Below are positions 1 through 10,341 of a DNA stretch of 39,202 nucleotides, piece by piece; within the stretch, counting starts at the first letter, position 1; every line of letters starts with the position of its first letter. Origin of the DNA: Asterionellopsis glacialis (Eukaryota; Bacillariophyta; Plagiogrammaphyceae; Rhaphoneidales; Asterionellopsidaceae); NCBI GenBank assembly GCA_014885115.2, contig WKLE02001471.1:4164-43365 (forward strand), written 5' to 3'. The notes beneath the pieces are model-generated. The model did no database searches and was not told the origin of the DNA. It saw only the letters and a list, made by a program, of their open reading frames with translations. The translations under genes were made by a program, and so were the position numbers.

Positions 1-520
1 GTTGCCGGTTACGGTTCTCACGTTGGTTGTTTTTATTAATTAACATTTGTTTCTTGTTTTGAATATGAGCCCAATTGGCTTGGAAGACAATTGGTGCAAG
101 AAAGGACTTGAGGACCTTGTTAGAAGCCAAGATGGAAAAACAGAGGAAGGAACAAAAACAGACTGATGAAAAGGACAATGACTAAACTACCATAGGAGAG
201 GAAGACTCTAAACAGGGCGACAACTCGGAAACCACTACAAAAGAGTGATCGTTTGCAACAAGATGCGTCACCAATGCCAGCAACGGCAGACTTCCAAAAG
301 ATCCTCGAGATTAGTCAGTTCCGAAAAAATGAAAAAAAAGGTGTGGCTGTGCGGAAAAGAACAAAACATCAAATTTCTGACACCTATGACGTGGAAAAAG
401 TACACTAATTTGATAGTAAAAATTAAAAATTTTCAGTTTATAAACTTTTTTGGGTGTTTCGTAACTGAATGTCTGTTTTTGGTAGATCAGGGCCCAGGAC
501 GTAAATCAACATTGGAGACG

Positions 521-599
521 TTTGTTTTCAGGGGAGATTTGGTTTTGGGTTGGGGTAGTGTTAGGATGGAACGAGAATCGAATCTCCCCTGAAAACAAA
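521..599. repeat. Perfect 19-bp inverted repeat (hairpin)
   Basis: The left arm at 521-539 (TTTGTTTTCAGGGGAGATT) is exactly reverse-complementary to the right arm at 581-599, with a 41-base G/T-rich spacer. The unit is 79 bases long. The arms are perfect and end abruptly on both sides. It could be a miniature foldback element, a small-RNA hairpin precursor, or the relic of a longer inverted duplication. No flanking target duplication is obvious. Confidence 0.85.
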
Positions 600-662
600 A
601 AACGGGATTGTGATTTTAAAAAGGCTCGAAGTTTGAGAGGTAGGGTACTGAAAATGGATCTA

Positions 663-670
663 TGACGTCA
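663..670. promoter_or_regulatory. CRE-like palindrome TGACGTCA
   Basis: A perfect 8-base cAMP-response-element palindrome. In the diatom Phaeodactylum, TGACGT/ACGTCA elements mediate CO2/cAMP control of carbonic anhydrase promoters. No clear gene starts beside this copy, so its function is open. Confidence 0.25.
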
Positions 671-1278
671 TAACGAGCAAGCCGTCTAATTTCCAAAAAT
701 CGTCAAGAAAAGGTTGCTCGGACTCCAGGTATGTACTCTACCATGTACTAACTATGACCTCGGCTGTCCGAACTATGTCCTAGAGAGGATACGGTACTAA
801 AACTAGAGGATTTCTGGTATTGACATCAACGTTTATTTTTTTTACCTGGTATGCTTCTCAACGTTGTTCGGTGCTAATTACAGTATTCTACCAAGCAATA
901 ATGTACCAGGTACGGTACCTTTGGAAAAGCTTCAACGGAAGTCACAAGTGTATCGCTTTTTCAATATAAAAAGGAAATCTGAACGAGAACACCTGGCGAC
1001 ACGTACTATTTACTTTGCAGTACGAGGGCAAACCATCAAATCTCAGAAATTGTGTCTGGCTGAAGTTGACTCCAAATTTTGAAATGTAGTCACAAAGAAG
1101 CTTCGATAAGAGTGCTCCAGCACATGCAGCTAATACAGTTTCCATCACCACATCATATCACCCACGATGCTACAATTCTATGTTCTGTTTAAATTATAAT
1201 ATTTATATTCTATTTAATATGCAATTTATTAACACGAAGTGCATAAATGATTTCTGTTGCGGAGAGTGTTGTTGTGCA

Positions 1279-1845
1279 TTAGGCACATTTTGCCGACGTG
1301 CTCGCTGGTTTTGAAGGCGAAACGCGACTTGGTTGATGCGTAGATAGATGCGATGATTTCACCGCAAGAGATTTTGCGATATTTTTAATGTACGATTCAT
1401 TATCTTCGCTATGATTGTACTTGAAAATATCAGGAAGAGACTCGTCAAACTTTAAGTTAGACATGCTTGCATCTGCATCTTCCTTCAACCGGTTTATTGC
1501 AGCAGATACTTTTGTCGATATTGCTGCAATTGGAAACATACCAAAGCTGTCCTTCTTCGCGTAACCTTTTTCTTTTTGTTCAGTCTCCTTAATTAAAGAT
1601 CTTTCTTGTACTATTTTCCCCTCTCTCGCCAACACCTCTTTAGCTCTTGCCTCGAGGTATGGTCTCATGATTTCAATAGTGTTCACGCACACCGCTGATT
1701 TCGAAGATCGCAGGTCGTCCTGGAACTTTCGAAACGCTTCACTATCATTGGCTACTGCGGCAACATTGATCTTGAAGGGGTTCAAAGCATCGATTTCATT
1801 TAGCGGGATTCGACTAGGACTCGTTCGATTTGCTGGCTGATGCAT
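1279..1845 (-). CDS. Unrecognised 188-residue protein
   Basis: A complete open frame on the minus strand, with a start at 1843-1845 and a TGC-GCC-taa end near 1279. The protein is hydrophilic with charged helical stretches in the middle (around residues 60-95, rich in Glu, Lys and Arg) and a Ser/Thr/Pro-rich tail. It has no signal peptide and no membrane segment. I do not recognise a family. Normal codon use and CpG content, unlike the block that begins at about 2.7 kb, suggest a real gene. It may lack an upstream exon, as the region before the ATG was not resolved. Confidence 0.5.
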   Translation of the reverse strand: MHQPANRTSPSRIPLNEIDALNPFKINVAAVANDSEAFRKFQDDLRSSKSAVCVNTIEIMRPYLEARAKEVLAREGKIVQERSLIKETEQKEKGYAKKDSFGMFPIAAISTKVSAAINRLKEDADASMSNLKFDESLPDIFKYNHSEDNESYIKNIAKSLAVKSSHLSTHQPSRVSPSKPASTSAKCA

Positions 1846-2340
1846 AGCGAAGCTTCTGGTTTGATAAGAGTCTCAAGGTACTTGAGAATAAACAAAGAAA
1901 TGATATGCCTCTGGAAGAAAACTGGACGATTAGCGCTGCAATATTGCTCTTGGATTTGATGTCTTAATTTGTGGAATTAGAAGAACGCTTTTGTTTGCCT
2001 GTAGAGACACCACACCAAACATAAACTTTTTTGTGTTTTTTTTTTAAGTTCTCACGACAAGTATTTAGGTCTAGTAGATCCAGGAATAATTGCCTTCGTG
2101 GTGGGTATTTATTGTAGAAAGAGCCCGAGGCATCCATGTTCTTCATTCGCGAAGCAAAAAGTCATTCTGGCTCTTTCTCTTTACTTAGAAAGAAAACTTT
2201 AGAAAACATGCCATTAATAAATATATCATTATATCCATACAATATAATGTCACACGGAAACTGCTTCCTCCTGCTCTAGTCACGTACCTGGTACAGTAAT
2301 TTTGATTTTTGTGAACTGTTGGTATTCTCTTTCAATAAGA

Positions 2341-2368
2341 AAAACGAGCACCTTTTAGTGCTCGTTTT
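2341..2368. repeat. Perfect 11-bp stem, 6-base loop
   Basis: AAAACGAGCAC (2341-2351) and GTGCTCGTTTT (2358-2368) are exact reverse complements around the loop CTTTTA. In a bacterium this would read as a terminator. In this eukaryotic context it may be a transcript 3' end structure or a protein-binding palindrome. It does not fit the metazoan histone stem-loop. Confidence 0.8.
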
Positions 2369-2371
2369 GTG

Positions 2372-2389
2372 CACGTGTTGATGACGTCA
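2372..2389. promoter_or_regulatory. E-box CACGTG plus CRE TGACGTCA
   Basis: Two palindromic bZIP/bHLH-type sites lie within 18 bases: CACGTG at 2372-2377 and TGACGTCA at 2382-2389. They sit directly after the 11-bp hairpin. The nearest gene, at 1279-1845 on the minus strand, starts about 530 bases away. Regulatory use is inferred from the motif only. Confidence 0.3.
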
Positions 2390-2690
2390 ATCAAGCATCG
2401 AATTACCCAATCATTTATCAGGATTATATATATACATGGCACCTTGAAAGTACATGCATAAAGCACGAGGTGCATAAAAATGACCAAGTCGAAAAAATAA
2501 CATTATGAAATTTATTGTAAATCAACAACCAGCTCCAAACCAATGAAATAAAGCATATGAAGTTTAAACAATCACAACCATCTTGCAGAATAATATATAA
2601 ATATTAGAATTTACTTTGTTCTTGTTGGCCTGTTGGTTGTCGAGTTATGGTTATGGTAACATATATCGTGCGTTCGTTTTGTTTTACTTT

Positions 2691-4175
2691 CAAATTAGAT
2701 TCTATTCTTGTAGTTCTGTTCTGGCTTCCACTAATGTACAATTATCAAATACACCAACAGATCCTTCTATGTCATATATTCTGCTTAGATTAATTTGTTT
2801 GAAAGGATGCTTTTGAAAGGATGATTGTTGATTTTTTATTTGTAGTATACTATGTACAGTAGTAGGGTTCAAACTAGATTTTTTTCTAACTCCATGTAAG
2901 TTCAAGGTTTGCATGTCAATAACAAACTCAAAATCACCAGAATTTTCACTATCTCCAATTTCCTTATTCTGAACTTTTGATTCTTGAGGTGGGTTGGAAA
3001 TTCTGCTGTCACACAAGAGTAAAACTGCACCAAAGTAAAAACTTGAAATTTCAGTCCCTTTTTGTAACAGCGGATGAGATTTTTTCATTTTTAAGGGCAT
3101 CCCCATGGACAGTTTCTGAAAGGTTAGTAGCAGATTCTCTGGCATGTAAAAATTAAATTTAGACAATAAAAAAGAAAAATAGTTGGAGAAACAAAAAATG
3201 TGATGAAAAGACATTGGGACAGCATTCACCAATACACAAAATCACTATAAAAATAAGGTTCATCAAATGCAGCACAACAACAGCCCAAATTAATCTGCAA
3301 GACATGCTCAAAACACAACAACCTACCATCATCACTTTATACTATTGATAAATGTGTAGTAGCAACAAGGGTGCATCAAAGTGCTTTGCTGCATTGCTAC
3401 TGTGTGTTGTGATGCCATTGTCCATGGTGTGCAACAATGAGTGAATTTTATGCAGCACAACGCAAATGAGGAGTTATAAAGCAGGCAAATCTGTTCCCCC
3501 CAATATGTATAACCCCAATAATACTACAATTCTGTTGCATTGACTACTAACCTACTAAACAGTCCCCATATCGGGATAAAAAATCTCTTCCTTTGTGCAA
3601 ACTGCGCAATCATAGGTCAACGGCCATCACAATCACTCACCACTGGCAGAAACATGCATTGCTACCAAATTCCCAAATAACAGGGTAGCAGCCCTAACAA
3701 TTACTATTCCATTACTACCACAATCCCATATTACTCATGGAACACACTCAAAACACTCAACTTCCCACCATTTGTTGTATATGACTGAATAATATTACAG
3801 TCATGACATTTCTTTATACTATACAATGTTCATCAAAGTTTATACTACAACTAACAATTGACCAATCAATTCAATTCTATTACATTCTATACCAAATTAT
3901 CCCAGATACAACTGGGACTCAGATACAGGTATGCTTTGACCATTCTTATTTTAAAAAAACTAAAGCCGTCACACCTCTTTATACTAATTCCTACACAAAA
4001 CATACATGCTTCCATACAAGCAATGGTGCCCAATTACCTACTACCAAATTCCTACCAGTCCTACATTGATTTCTGTAGAACTCTACACACAAAACTAACA
4101 CACTGGCGGCATTTAAAGAAAATCTCCACAACACACTTTCTACAACTTCTCACAATATTTATGTCTGCACCATAA
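2691..4175. other. A/C-rich, CpG-poor DNA, probably left part of dead retroelement
   Basis: No intact gene. From about 2.7 kb CpG becomes very rare (about seven in 1.5 kb by eye). From about 3.25 kb the plus strand is rich in A and C and poor in G, exactly like the retroelement coding region that follows. A 176-codon minus-strand frame at 2702-3232 lacks recognisable motifs and sits in the depleted block. I infer that this is the 5' non-coding part, or an older companion copy, of the element. No terminal repeat was found by eye. Confidence 0.4.
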
Positions 4176-6417
4176 AAAATCATTGATTGCCACTGTCAAC
4201 ACTACTCTATCAAGTGCTTTGCTTGCAATATACAACACCAACTACCTTTCAAAAGAACAATTATGTCCTTCAAGACCTTACCCTACAACTGCCAAGTCAA
4301 AGCTGCTGGAACTTTCAGCAAATTTGTAAAAAACCCTACCTTCCCCAATGGACTTAGTCCTATTGAGCTCTGGAGCAATCCAGCTTGCAGCAAATCAGCA
4401 TGTCTCAACTTACTCTCAAGCCAACCTATTATTGGCATTGCATTCTTTTGTGAAGGTCAAGTAATCATTCTCAACCTAGATCTTGCAGATTTTGACAAAA
4501 ATGGACAGCCAACCACCATCACTGGCAGTGTTACTGACAAACTCTTTCCCCCTTCACCCACTACTATTAACCTTGATGATGCTCTTGGTAACTTCATGTA
4601 TCATACTACCCTACAAAATGATGCAACCTCATCAAAATGGCCAACAGGACCCAATACCCTTGATGATAGTACATTACCATTCTTGGATGCCTTTAACAAT
4701 ACTCCTGATATAAAAAACTTCCTTCAAGGTAATAATTGTTTAACTCTTTATCCACAAACTATTCCCCTTGCTACCCATCATCCTATTATTGAAGGCAGCA
4801 TTTCTACTGAACCAGTCCTCAAGAGTTTTGCCGACTATCATCCAGCTGCCCAAGAAGCTGTCCAGGCCTGGGATACAATTTGGAACAATACCAAAAATTT
4901 CCCTCTCCCCAAAGTTTTTGTTGAAAATATTCCATCAGTTCACCTCCCTATTAGGCAATTTGATATACCCCTCATGTATAACACTCTTAAAGCAACTTAA
5001 ATCAATGCTCAACTCCCATTTCAACAAGAATATATATCTTGCCAGGAACGTGTTATGCACAAAGCCCAAATTACAATTTCACAATTCAACACTAAAAAAA
5101 CAGAAAAATACCAGCAACACATACCAAATAAAGTGACTCCTATTCCTCAAAATAATACCACACCAGCCATATCTGTTGACCCATCAATGCAACCACCTTC
5201 AGAAGTAAAAATAGTCTCCAAAACCAACCAAGAATCAGCAGTGACAACTCTACAAATCAAACAGTGGCTTTACCTATTTGGCAGCTACACAGTTACTAAT
5301 GAATTTGATGAGAAACTAATTTATTTACCATAACTCAACATGGAATTCACAGACTCCTTGATAATGTCAAGCACCCTTGCATGAGATGAATATTGATTCT
5401 ATCTGCAAACAACAAAAATCTGGATGTGATTACCTCAAAAAACTTACCTCTATCCAAGACCTTGCTCATGCCAAAATATCAGCCCTAAAAACTTCACCTG
5501 GATCAACAAAGACATAATCCATGCAGAAAAAACTTTACAATAAAAATTGAGCATTTTCAACTTCCTCCCAAAACAGAAAACCATCAATCTCATGAACAAT
5601 CTAGAAGCCAACCAAGACAAACTCCTAAATACAGACAATCCTAACCGCCATCAATGCACTACAAAAATGAATATCTCAACCAGAAGATTGTCAATCATCA
5701 ATGACATCCTTTCTACAATTGCAAATCTTGATGTTATTCTTCACTTCTACTTCAACCATTCAGATCCAAATTGTGTTCCCCTCATTACAAAACATATTTG
5801 CAGCCTTCCTGATATCATCAGTTCTTGGGGCTTCAATACATGGTTCTCCTCTAACCATAAAAATTACCCCCACATACCAGCCATGCTCCTTACAACCAGT
5901 CTCCAAAACATACTTTCTGCACACATTGATGCCCCTTATAATCCAACTTATTTCTGCTTTATTCAAAACAATAATGATCTTCCCAATGATACCATTGAAA
6001 AACCATCTTTAGCCTATACTGAAGTAATTTTGCAACCTCCGCATTTGCATTGCCCAATCTTCTCCAGGCATCTTTGCTACAAAATCATCAACAGTTGATG
6101 TGGCCACCCGACTTGGCATGTACACCCAGGAAACCAAACTACCTCACAAGCATCAGAAAACCTCCTGCACTACTAACCCTCATGATACTTCTTCCATGCA
6201 AAGCAATAACACACCATCAGACAAAAAAACTCATGGTTATATCATCAACAATAGCAGTACCCGCATATCTCTTCCATTCTGTCAAGAACAAAACAAAAAA
6301 CATTGTTTATATTTTGCATTAGAAGGAAAATCTTGCACTTGTGGATCCCAATGCAACATGCTTCACATGCCTTATAGCAACATGGACCCTAACATGAAAT
6401 CATCTATCAGCAACTAA
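4176..6417 (+). pseudogene. Gag-like ORF1 of the retroelement, broken
   Basis: The frame opens after a TAA at 4173 and has an ATG at 4263. It runs to a TAA at 4998-5000, continues in the same frame to 5333, and reopens in that frame at 5547-6098. A shift then leads to 6100-6417. The last piece holds a likely CCCH zinc finger (C-x9-C-x5-C-x3-H, about 6304-6366), suited to RNA binding by a Gag-like protein. The earlier pieces are hydrophilic with no enzyme motif. The Gag assignment rests on position before the reverse transcriptase and on this finger. After 6417 comes a Thr/Asn/Ser-rich low-complexity stretch that continues into the next open frame. Confidence 0.55.
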
Positions 6418-6631
6418 ATCAATAATACCCCAGGCATCTCATTGTCATCTGTCTATACAATGTCACCATCAGAAACTCAAACATCAGATGCAACAAAATC
6501 ATCAAATGCTAGTTCTCAACAAAATAACCAGTCCAACAGCAACAAATCCAATGACACTCAAAAACACAAATAGTTAACTACAACAACAACCAAAAATAAC
6601 ACATCCAGTTCTACTATTTCAACCATCACCA

Positions 6632-9525
6632 ATGATACCTGAAATACCAGAACGCAGATTAGTATATCATGGACTCTCATTGATTTTTCAATTGAATTCT
6701 AATATAACTTTTACAATTAAAAAAACATTATCTCTAACACGTTCCCCAAATAACATATGTACTACTCAGGCAAGGCCACTACTACCACTACAAAGTACCA
6801 ATAGTACTACCAAAACAACCAATACCAAGAATGCAATGTTTAAACATCCACCTAGACAAGACTCAATTGCCAATATACCCATATATATCATCATACCTAA
6901 CATCTCTATACCAAAAACTACTTCCTTACCACAAATAAAACCTTCAACAAATTCAATTACATCACAAAATACATCACAATCCCTTCACCTTCTTCAACTA
7001 CCATTAATTACTACAACTACACTCCAACCACACAAAACATCAGCTACACAACCTAAAATTACATTTGCTACTAACACATCAAATACATTAAAACAAGCAC
7101 TAGGTGAGCATACATATCCATCAGCAACAAAACTTATGTCATCAAAATCAAAATTCAGCAGACTCTCCAGGCACCACAGCTACATAGTCAAACCTAATTT
7201 CCATCACATCCTTTTACAGATCTTCAAATCATCATTCTGCACACAACAAGAACTACAAGTATTATTCCATTCCATCCCAAACACTATACTATCATATAAA
7301 GCATGGCTCCATTCTACTTCTGTTAATTTCTATTCTCTCTGCCAATACAATTTCAACTACAATAAACAAAAATTTACACCAACAACAAAAATGCAATTAT
7401 TATTAGTTAAACATGGGTAACGTCATGCAATACCTTGGCAACAATTATATGCTGGGCCAACATAGAAGTATACAATCGATTGTAAAAACTATACAATATT
7501 TAATCTCTACCAAAGATTACTCTTCCATAAAATGCATATTAGCATACGGCACTCCCTTCCACCTTAATCATTATGAGACAAAATTAAACTACATATCACA
7601 CCTAAATTATGGCAACCACCCATCATTCAACAAATATCCTGATCAAACAGCAAAAATACTAAACAAAGAAGACAAACATAATTACACAATATTTTTACCC
7701 AAATGATAAAATATTTTATACCTAATGCACACCACTACACCCCGCAAGGACTGGTATTACAACCAGGAAAAAAATGACCTTTAGCATGCATCTGGAATCT
7801 ATAGCAATCAACAATCTGGTAACAAAACATACCCAACCCAAAATCACTTTTGCAACTGAATGGAGAGCACATCTAACCTGTATTTACAACCTTTGAATCA
7901 CTTATCCTGATCAAGACATACTCTAAATGGAGGACAATGTTGCAGGTTGCTTTCATCAACCAAAACATGCACCTGATATTATTTCCACAATGGCATTTGC
8001 AGGAAATGGTTTTGTTGGCATTCCTTGTGGACAAACATTTGGAAGCCTTTTCAGTCCCTCCAACTAGGAACCCTTTATGATGTGCCCGCCAACTACTAAT
8101 GAAATCCATATTCCATAATCAAAATATCCTACAAGACCACAATGACTTAGTTAACACAGTTTGATACTCAGATCCACCATCACCAGACACTATTTTTATA
8201 CAATCAATTCAAGACTCCTTAAATACAGGCGTTTTAGGTCATAATGGCCAACCTGTCCCTATGGAATCCCATACCCATGTGGACAATAGTATGATGGCAG
8301 ATATCCGTGAAAGAGTACCACATGTCCTAAAAGCCAGTATTGAAAGCCTTTATTTATTTTTAGGTGAACCCAACACACAAATTTGACATGATGAAATATC
8401 TTGCAAAAAATATGAAGACCTTGTTGTCCATTACAAATGAACTCAATGCCGTTGTACAATTGACACCAGGCAAATGATCAATACATTACCAGATGAAAAA
8501 TAGAAAAAATTACTAAAACAACTCTGCCCCTATCACCCAGGCAGAAAATCAGGCACCATCCTAGAACAAGCATGCCTTCATGGCATCCTTAATGATGGCG
8601 GCAAAATTTATATATATCAATCATTGTACGAGATCAATGGAAAATGACTGAAACAAAAAATACTGCAAAACACTTTGAATACTTAATAAATGATGAGGAT
8701 GTATCATGTATAAACAACAAACTACAAAAATATCATTTCCTCACTGGCTCAGATCCAACTATAACAAAATTACATTGGAAATCACAAACAGCCTATTATT
8801 ATGACACTATATCCCATTGTACTATTAATGCTTTAATTGATATATTATCAACTAATAGCCCAAAATGGGAAACACCAATTGGATTCCTCATTGATCTTGA
8901 CCCCACGTTCAAAAAAGTTGGTGATGCATGCATTTATGGAAGAGGGGGTTTCAGCTACGACCTCAACTTCAAATTTTATTACAAATGGCCAGAACATATA
9001 CATCAATAAACAATAAAATCCAAAAAAGATAAAACAGACCATATCATTGATATCAACAATTTAGAGTATGCCATCTTAATCATTGGATACACTGGTTCCT
9101 GCTTAGCTTTACGCCACATACAACAACCACCACCACACCCTGTACTTCTTCAAAAAGTAGACAACAAAGCTACAGAATCATTGACCAATACCGCTTCTAT
9201 AGGCTCTAATACAGCCAAACTACTTTATATTATCCTATCTCACTTAACAATGCATAATCAAAATCTAGGAACCAATGCACAATACATCCAAGGAGAAAAA
9301 AATGATTCTGATACAATTTCTCGCATTTATCAATATGAAAACTCACATGAATGTTTACTTAATTTATATCAGGACAACCCCAGGCTGGCACCATGTTACT
9401 TATTCCAGCCCAGTGCCAAGCTGCTCTCCAAGATACAATCCACATTGTGCATGGGAAAAATCAGTTCACTTCAGAATCCAATGATAATGCTCCAACAGCT
9501 GATAAACGAAACCAGTTCTATGTAG
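6632..9525 (+). pseudogene. Reverse transcriptase-RNase H of the retroelement, broken
   Basis: The first part (6632-7420) is low-complexity, then becomes polymerase-like and shifts frame into 7413-7706. A further shift gives a fingers motif reading TPQGLVLQPGKK near 7735-7770. Motif A (DNVAGCF, about 7933-7953), a GQTFGS..SPSN segment ending in a TAG at 8065, and motif C (HVDN, about 8276-8287) follow in two frames. An intact frame at 8644-9009 reaches the first RNase H strand (GRGGFSYDL). The 9060-9330 stretch supplies LEYA, VDNKA and GEKNDSDTISRI, matching the Glu, Asp and Asn/Asp boxes of RNase H. Both key polymerase boxes carry Asn where Asp is expected. At least four frameshifts and several stops make it non-functional. 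Confidence 0.75.
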
Positions 9526-10073
9526 ACTGGTGCAAAATCAAACACCTTCTACCTGACTTAACAGCATCCACAAATGGTGTTCCTATCACAGAAATAGAAG
9601 CAGTCAATAATATAATTGCATGCTTCCTAGTTGACCTGTTACAAGGCAACAATCTAGACTCCATAACAATTAAATATGGTGCAGCCGAACGATATATGTT
9701 GGCAGCGGCCCCGATTCGCACCCACGGCACACCACTCCTCCACGATCCACACATTGATGAGTGTGGCAAAGAATTCCACAAAATTACACGTGTCAAGTTG
9801 GAACAAAAACGCTGGGAATCCAAAGTAGAGAAACAAAATCCAGTTGCAAAAGCTATGATTGACCATATGTTAACAACCGTCGATACATCCTTTCCTGACA
9901 ATGCTCTTGCTGATTGGCATATTATCAGACAATATACTGGCTTTTGCGTCTCCAAATGGGCTCAGCCTGACAAGAATCCAACTACAAAAAACGTCAGTTG
10001 TCACCAGATGGTGACACTCTCACCTTTCAATTCAACTCTGTCTCCTAGCCTCCAACTCATGCACGTACGCTAG
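9393..10073 (+). pseudogene. Tyrosine recombinase fragment of the retroelement
   Basis: A frame of 226 codons stays open. It carries a helical N-terminal region (DWCKIKHLLPDL, then IKYGAAERYMLAAA near 9680-9715) and ends with YTGFCVSKWAQ at about 9931-9963. In this recombinase family the last box normally reads TGFR-x-SEW, where Arg is catalytic; here Arg is Cys and Glu is Lys. The reading then shifts frame near 9990 and ends, so the catalytic His, Arg and Tyr of the C-terminal half are absent. CpG is common from about 9682 on, unlike the rest of the element. The name rests on this box and on gene order. Confidence 0.55.
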
Positions 10074-10341
10074 GACAAGGTGGCGTGAGGGAATCTCCGA
10101 TTCACAACATGAATCCTAGAGGACTAGTCCTAGTCCCAAGGACCAGATAGACCCTACTTGCGGGAACATAAAATAAAATTCAAATCAATGGGACTATATT
10201 ATACAACTTTACACTGCTCTCTTGAATACTCTCATTTTCTAACCTTTTTTTTCCATTCGAGATACCTTTGTTCAAATGACAGCCTCGCATATGATACTTT
10301 ATCATCTATGTATCCATTTCTTCTAGTGGGCAAATCTTCTA
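10074..10341. other. Spacer between retroelement and PH-C2-DEP gene
   Basis: About 270 bases without a supported gene. It starts with a short palindromic stretch (GGACTAGTCC near 10122-10131) and turns T-rich. It probably carries the 3' UTR of the minus-strand gene that ends at 10342. Confidence 0.5.

Larger units (their letters stand above)
1..1278. other. Intergenic, no supported gene
   Basis: I see no gene with recognisable protein character here. Short open frames exist on both strands (for example 245-592 plus, 942-1151 minus) but they have no conserved motif and one runs through a hairpin repeat. Around 90-185 a Lys/Glu/Gln-rich frame could be the tail of something that begins outside the window, but this is not supportable. 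The stretch does hold a 19-bp inverted repeat, a CRE-like palindrome and a GTACCAGGTAC-type motif at 903-919. Confidence 0.5.
1846..2690. other. Intergenic with hairpin and CRE/E-box cluster
   Basis: No convincing gene. A 60-codon minus-strand frame at 1964-2146 is Lys/Arg-rich but matches nothing I know. The stretch contains a GTACCTGGTAC motif at 2284-2294, the stem-loop at 2341-2368, a CACGTG E-box at 2372-2377 and a TGACGTCA palindrome at 2382-2389. It then becomes AT-rich. Confidence 0.45.
4176..10073 (+). mobile_element. Decayed tyrosine-recombinase (DIRS-like) retrotransposon
   Basis: Broken frames on the plus strand follow the order Gag-like protein, reverse transcriptase, RNase H, tyrosine recombinase, which is the order seen in DIRS-group elements. 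Each part has stops and frameshifts. The reverse transcriptase and RNase H signatures are strong. The recombinase is recognised from its N-terminal half and the box that should hold the first catalytic Arg; the rest of its catalytic half is missing. There is no DDE integrase and no LTR that I can see. The plus strand is A/C-rich and CpG-poor up to about 9.68 kb. The right end, around 10.07 kb, lies about 270 bases from the stop codon of the neighbouring PH-C2-DEP gene. Exact ends and terminal repeats are not defined. Confidence 0.75.

Noticed and set aside
531..600. tRNA-like T-arm (GAATCGAATCTCCCC)
   Set aside because: The pairing is explained by the 19-bp inverted repeat. No D-arm or anticodon arm fits a tRNA cloverleaf.
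942..1151. 69-codon minus-strand frame with a hydrophobic start
   Set aside because: Short, no family signature, and it overlaps another equally weak frame on the plus strand.
1964..2146. 60-codon Lys/Arg-rich minus-strand frame
   Set aside because: Considered as a 5' exon of the gene at 1279 or a transposase relic. No splice sites with matching phase and no motif were found.
2702..3232. 176-codon minus-strand open frame
   Set aside because: It lies in the CpG-poor block, is antisense to the direction of the element and has no recognisable motif. Low G on the plus strand makes long antisense frames likely by chance.
7873..8109. 78-codon minus-strand frame
   Set aside because: It is antisense to the reverse transcriptase motif A region, so it is a shadow.
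2690..9680. RIP-like mutation as cause of decay
   Set aside because: RIP is known from fungi and leaves a CpA bias. Loss of CpG points to methylation decay instead, and no alignment of copies is available to test more.
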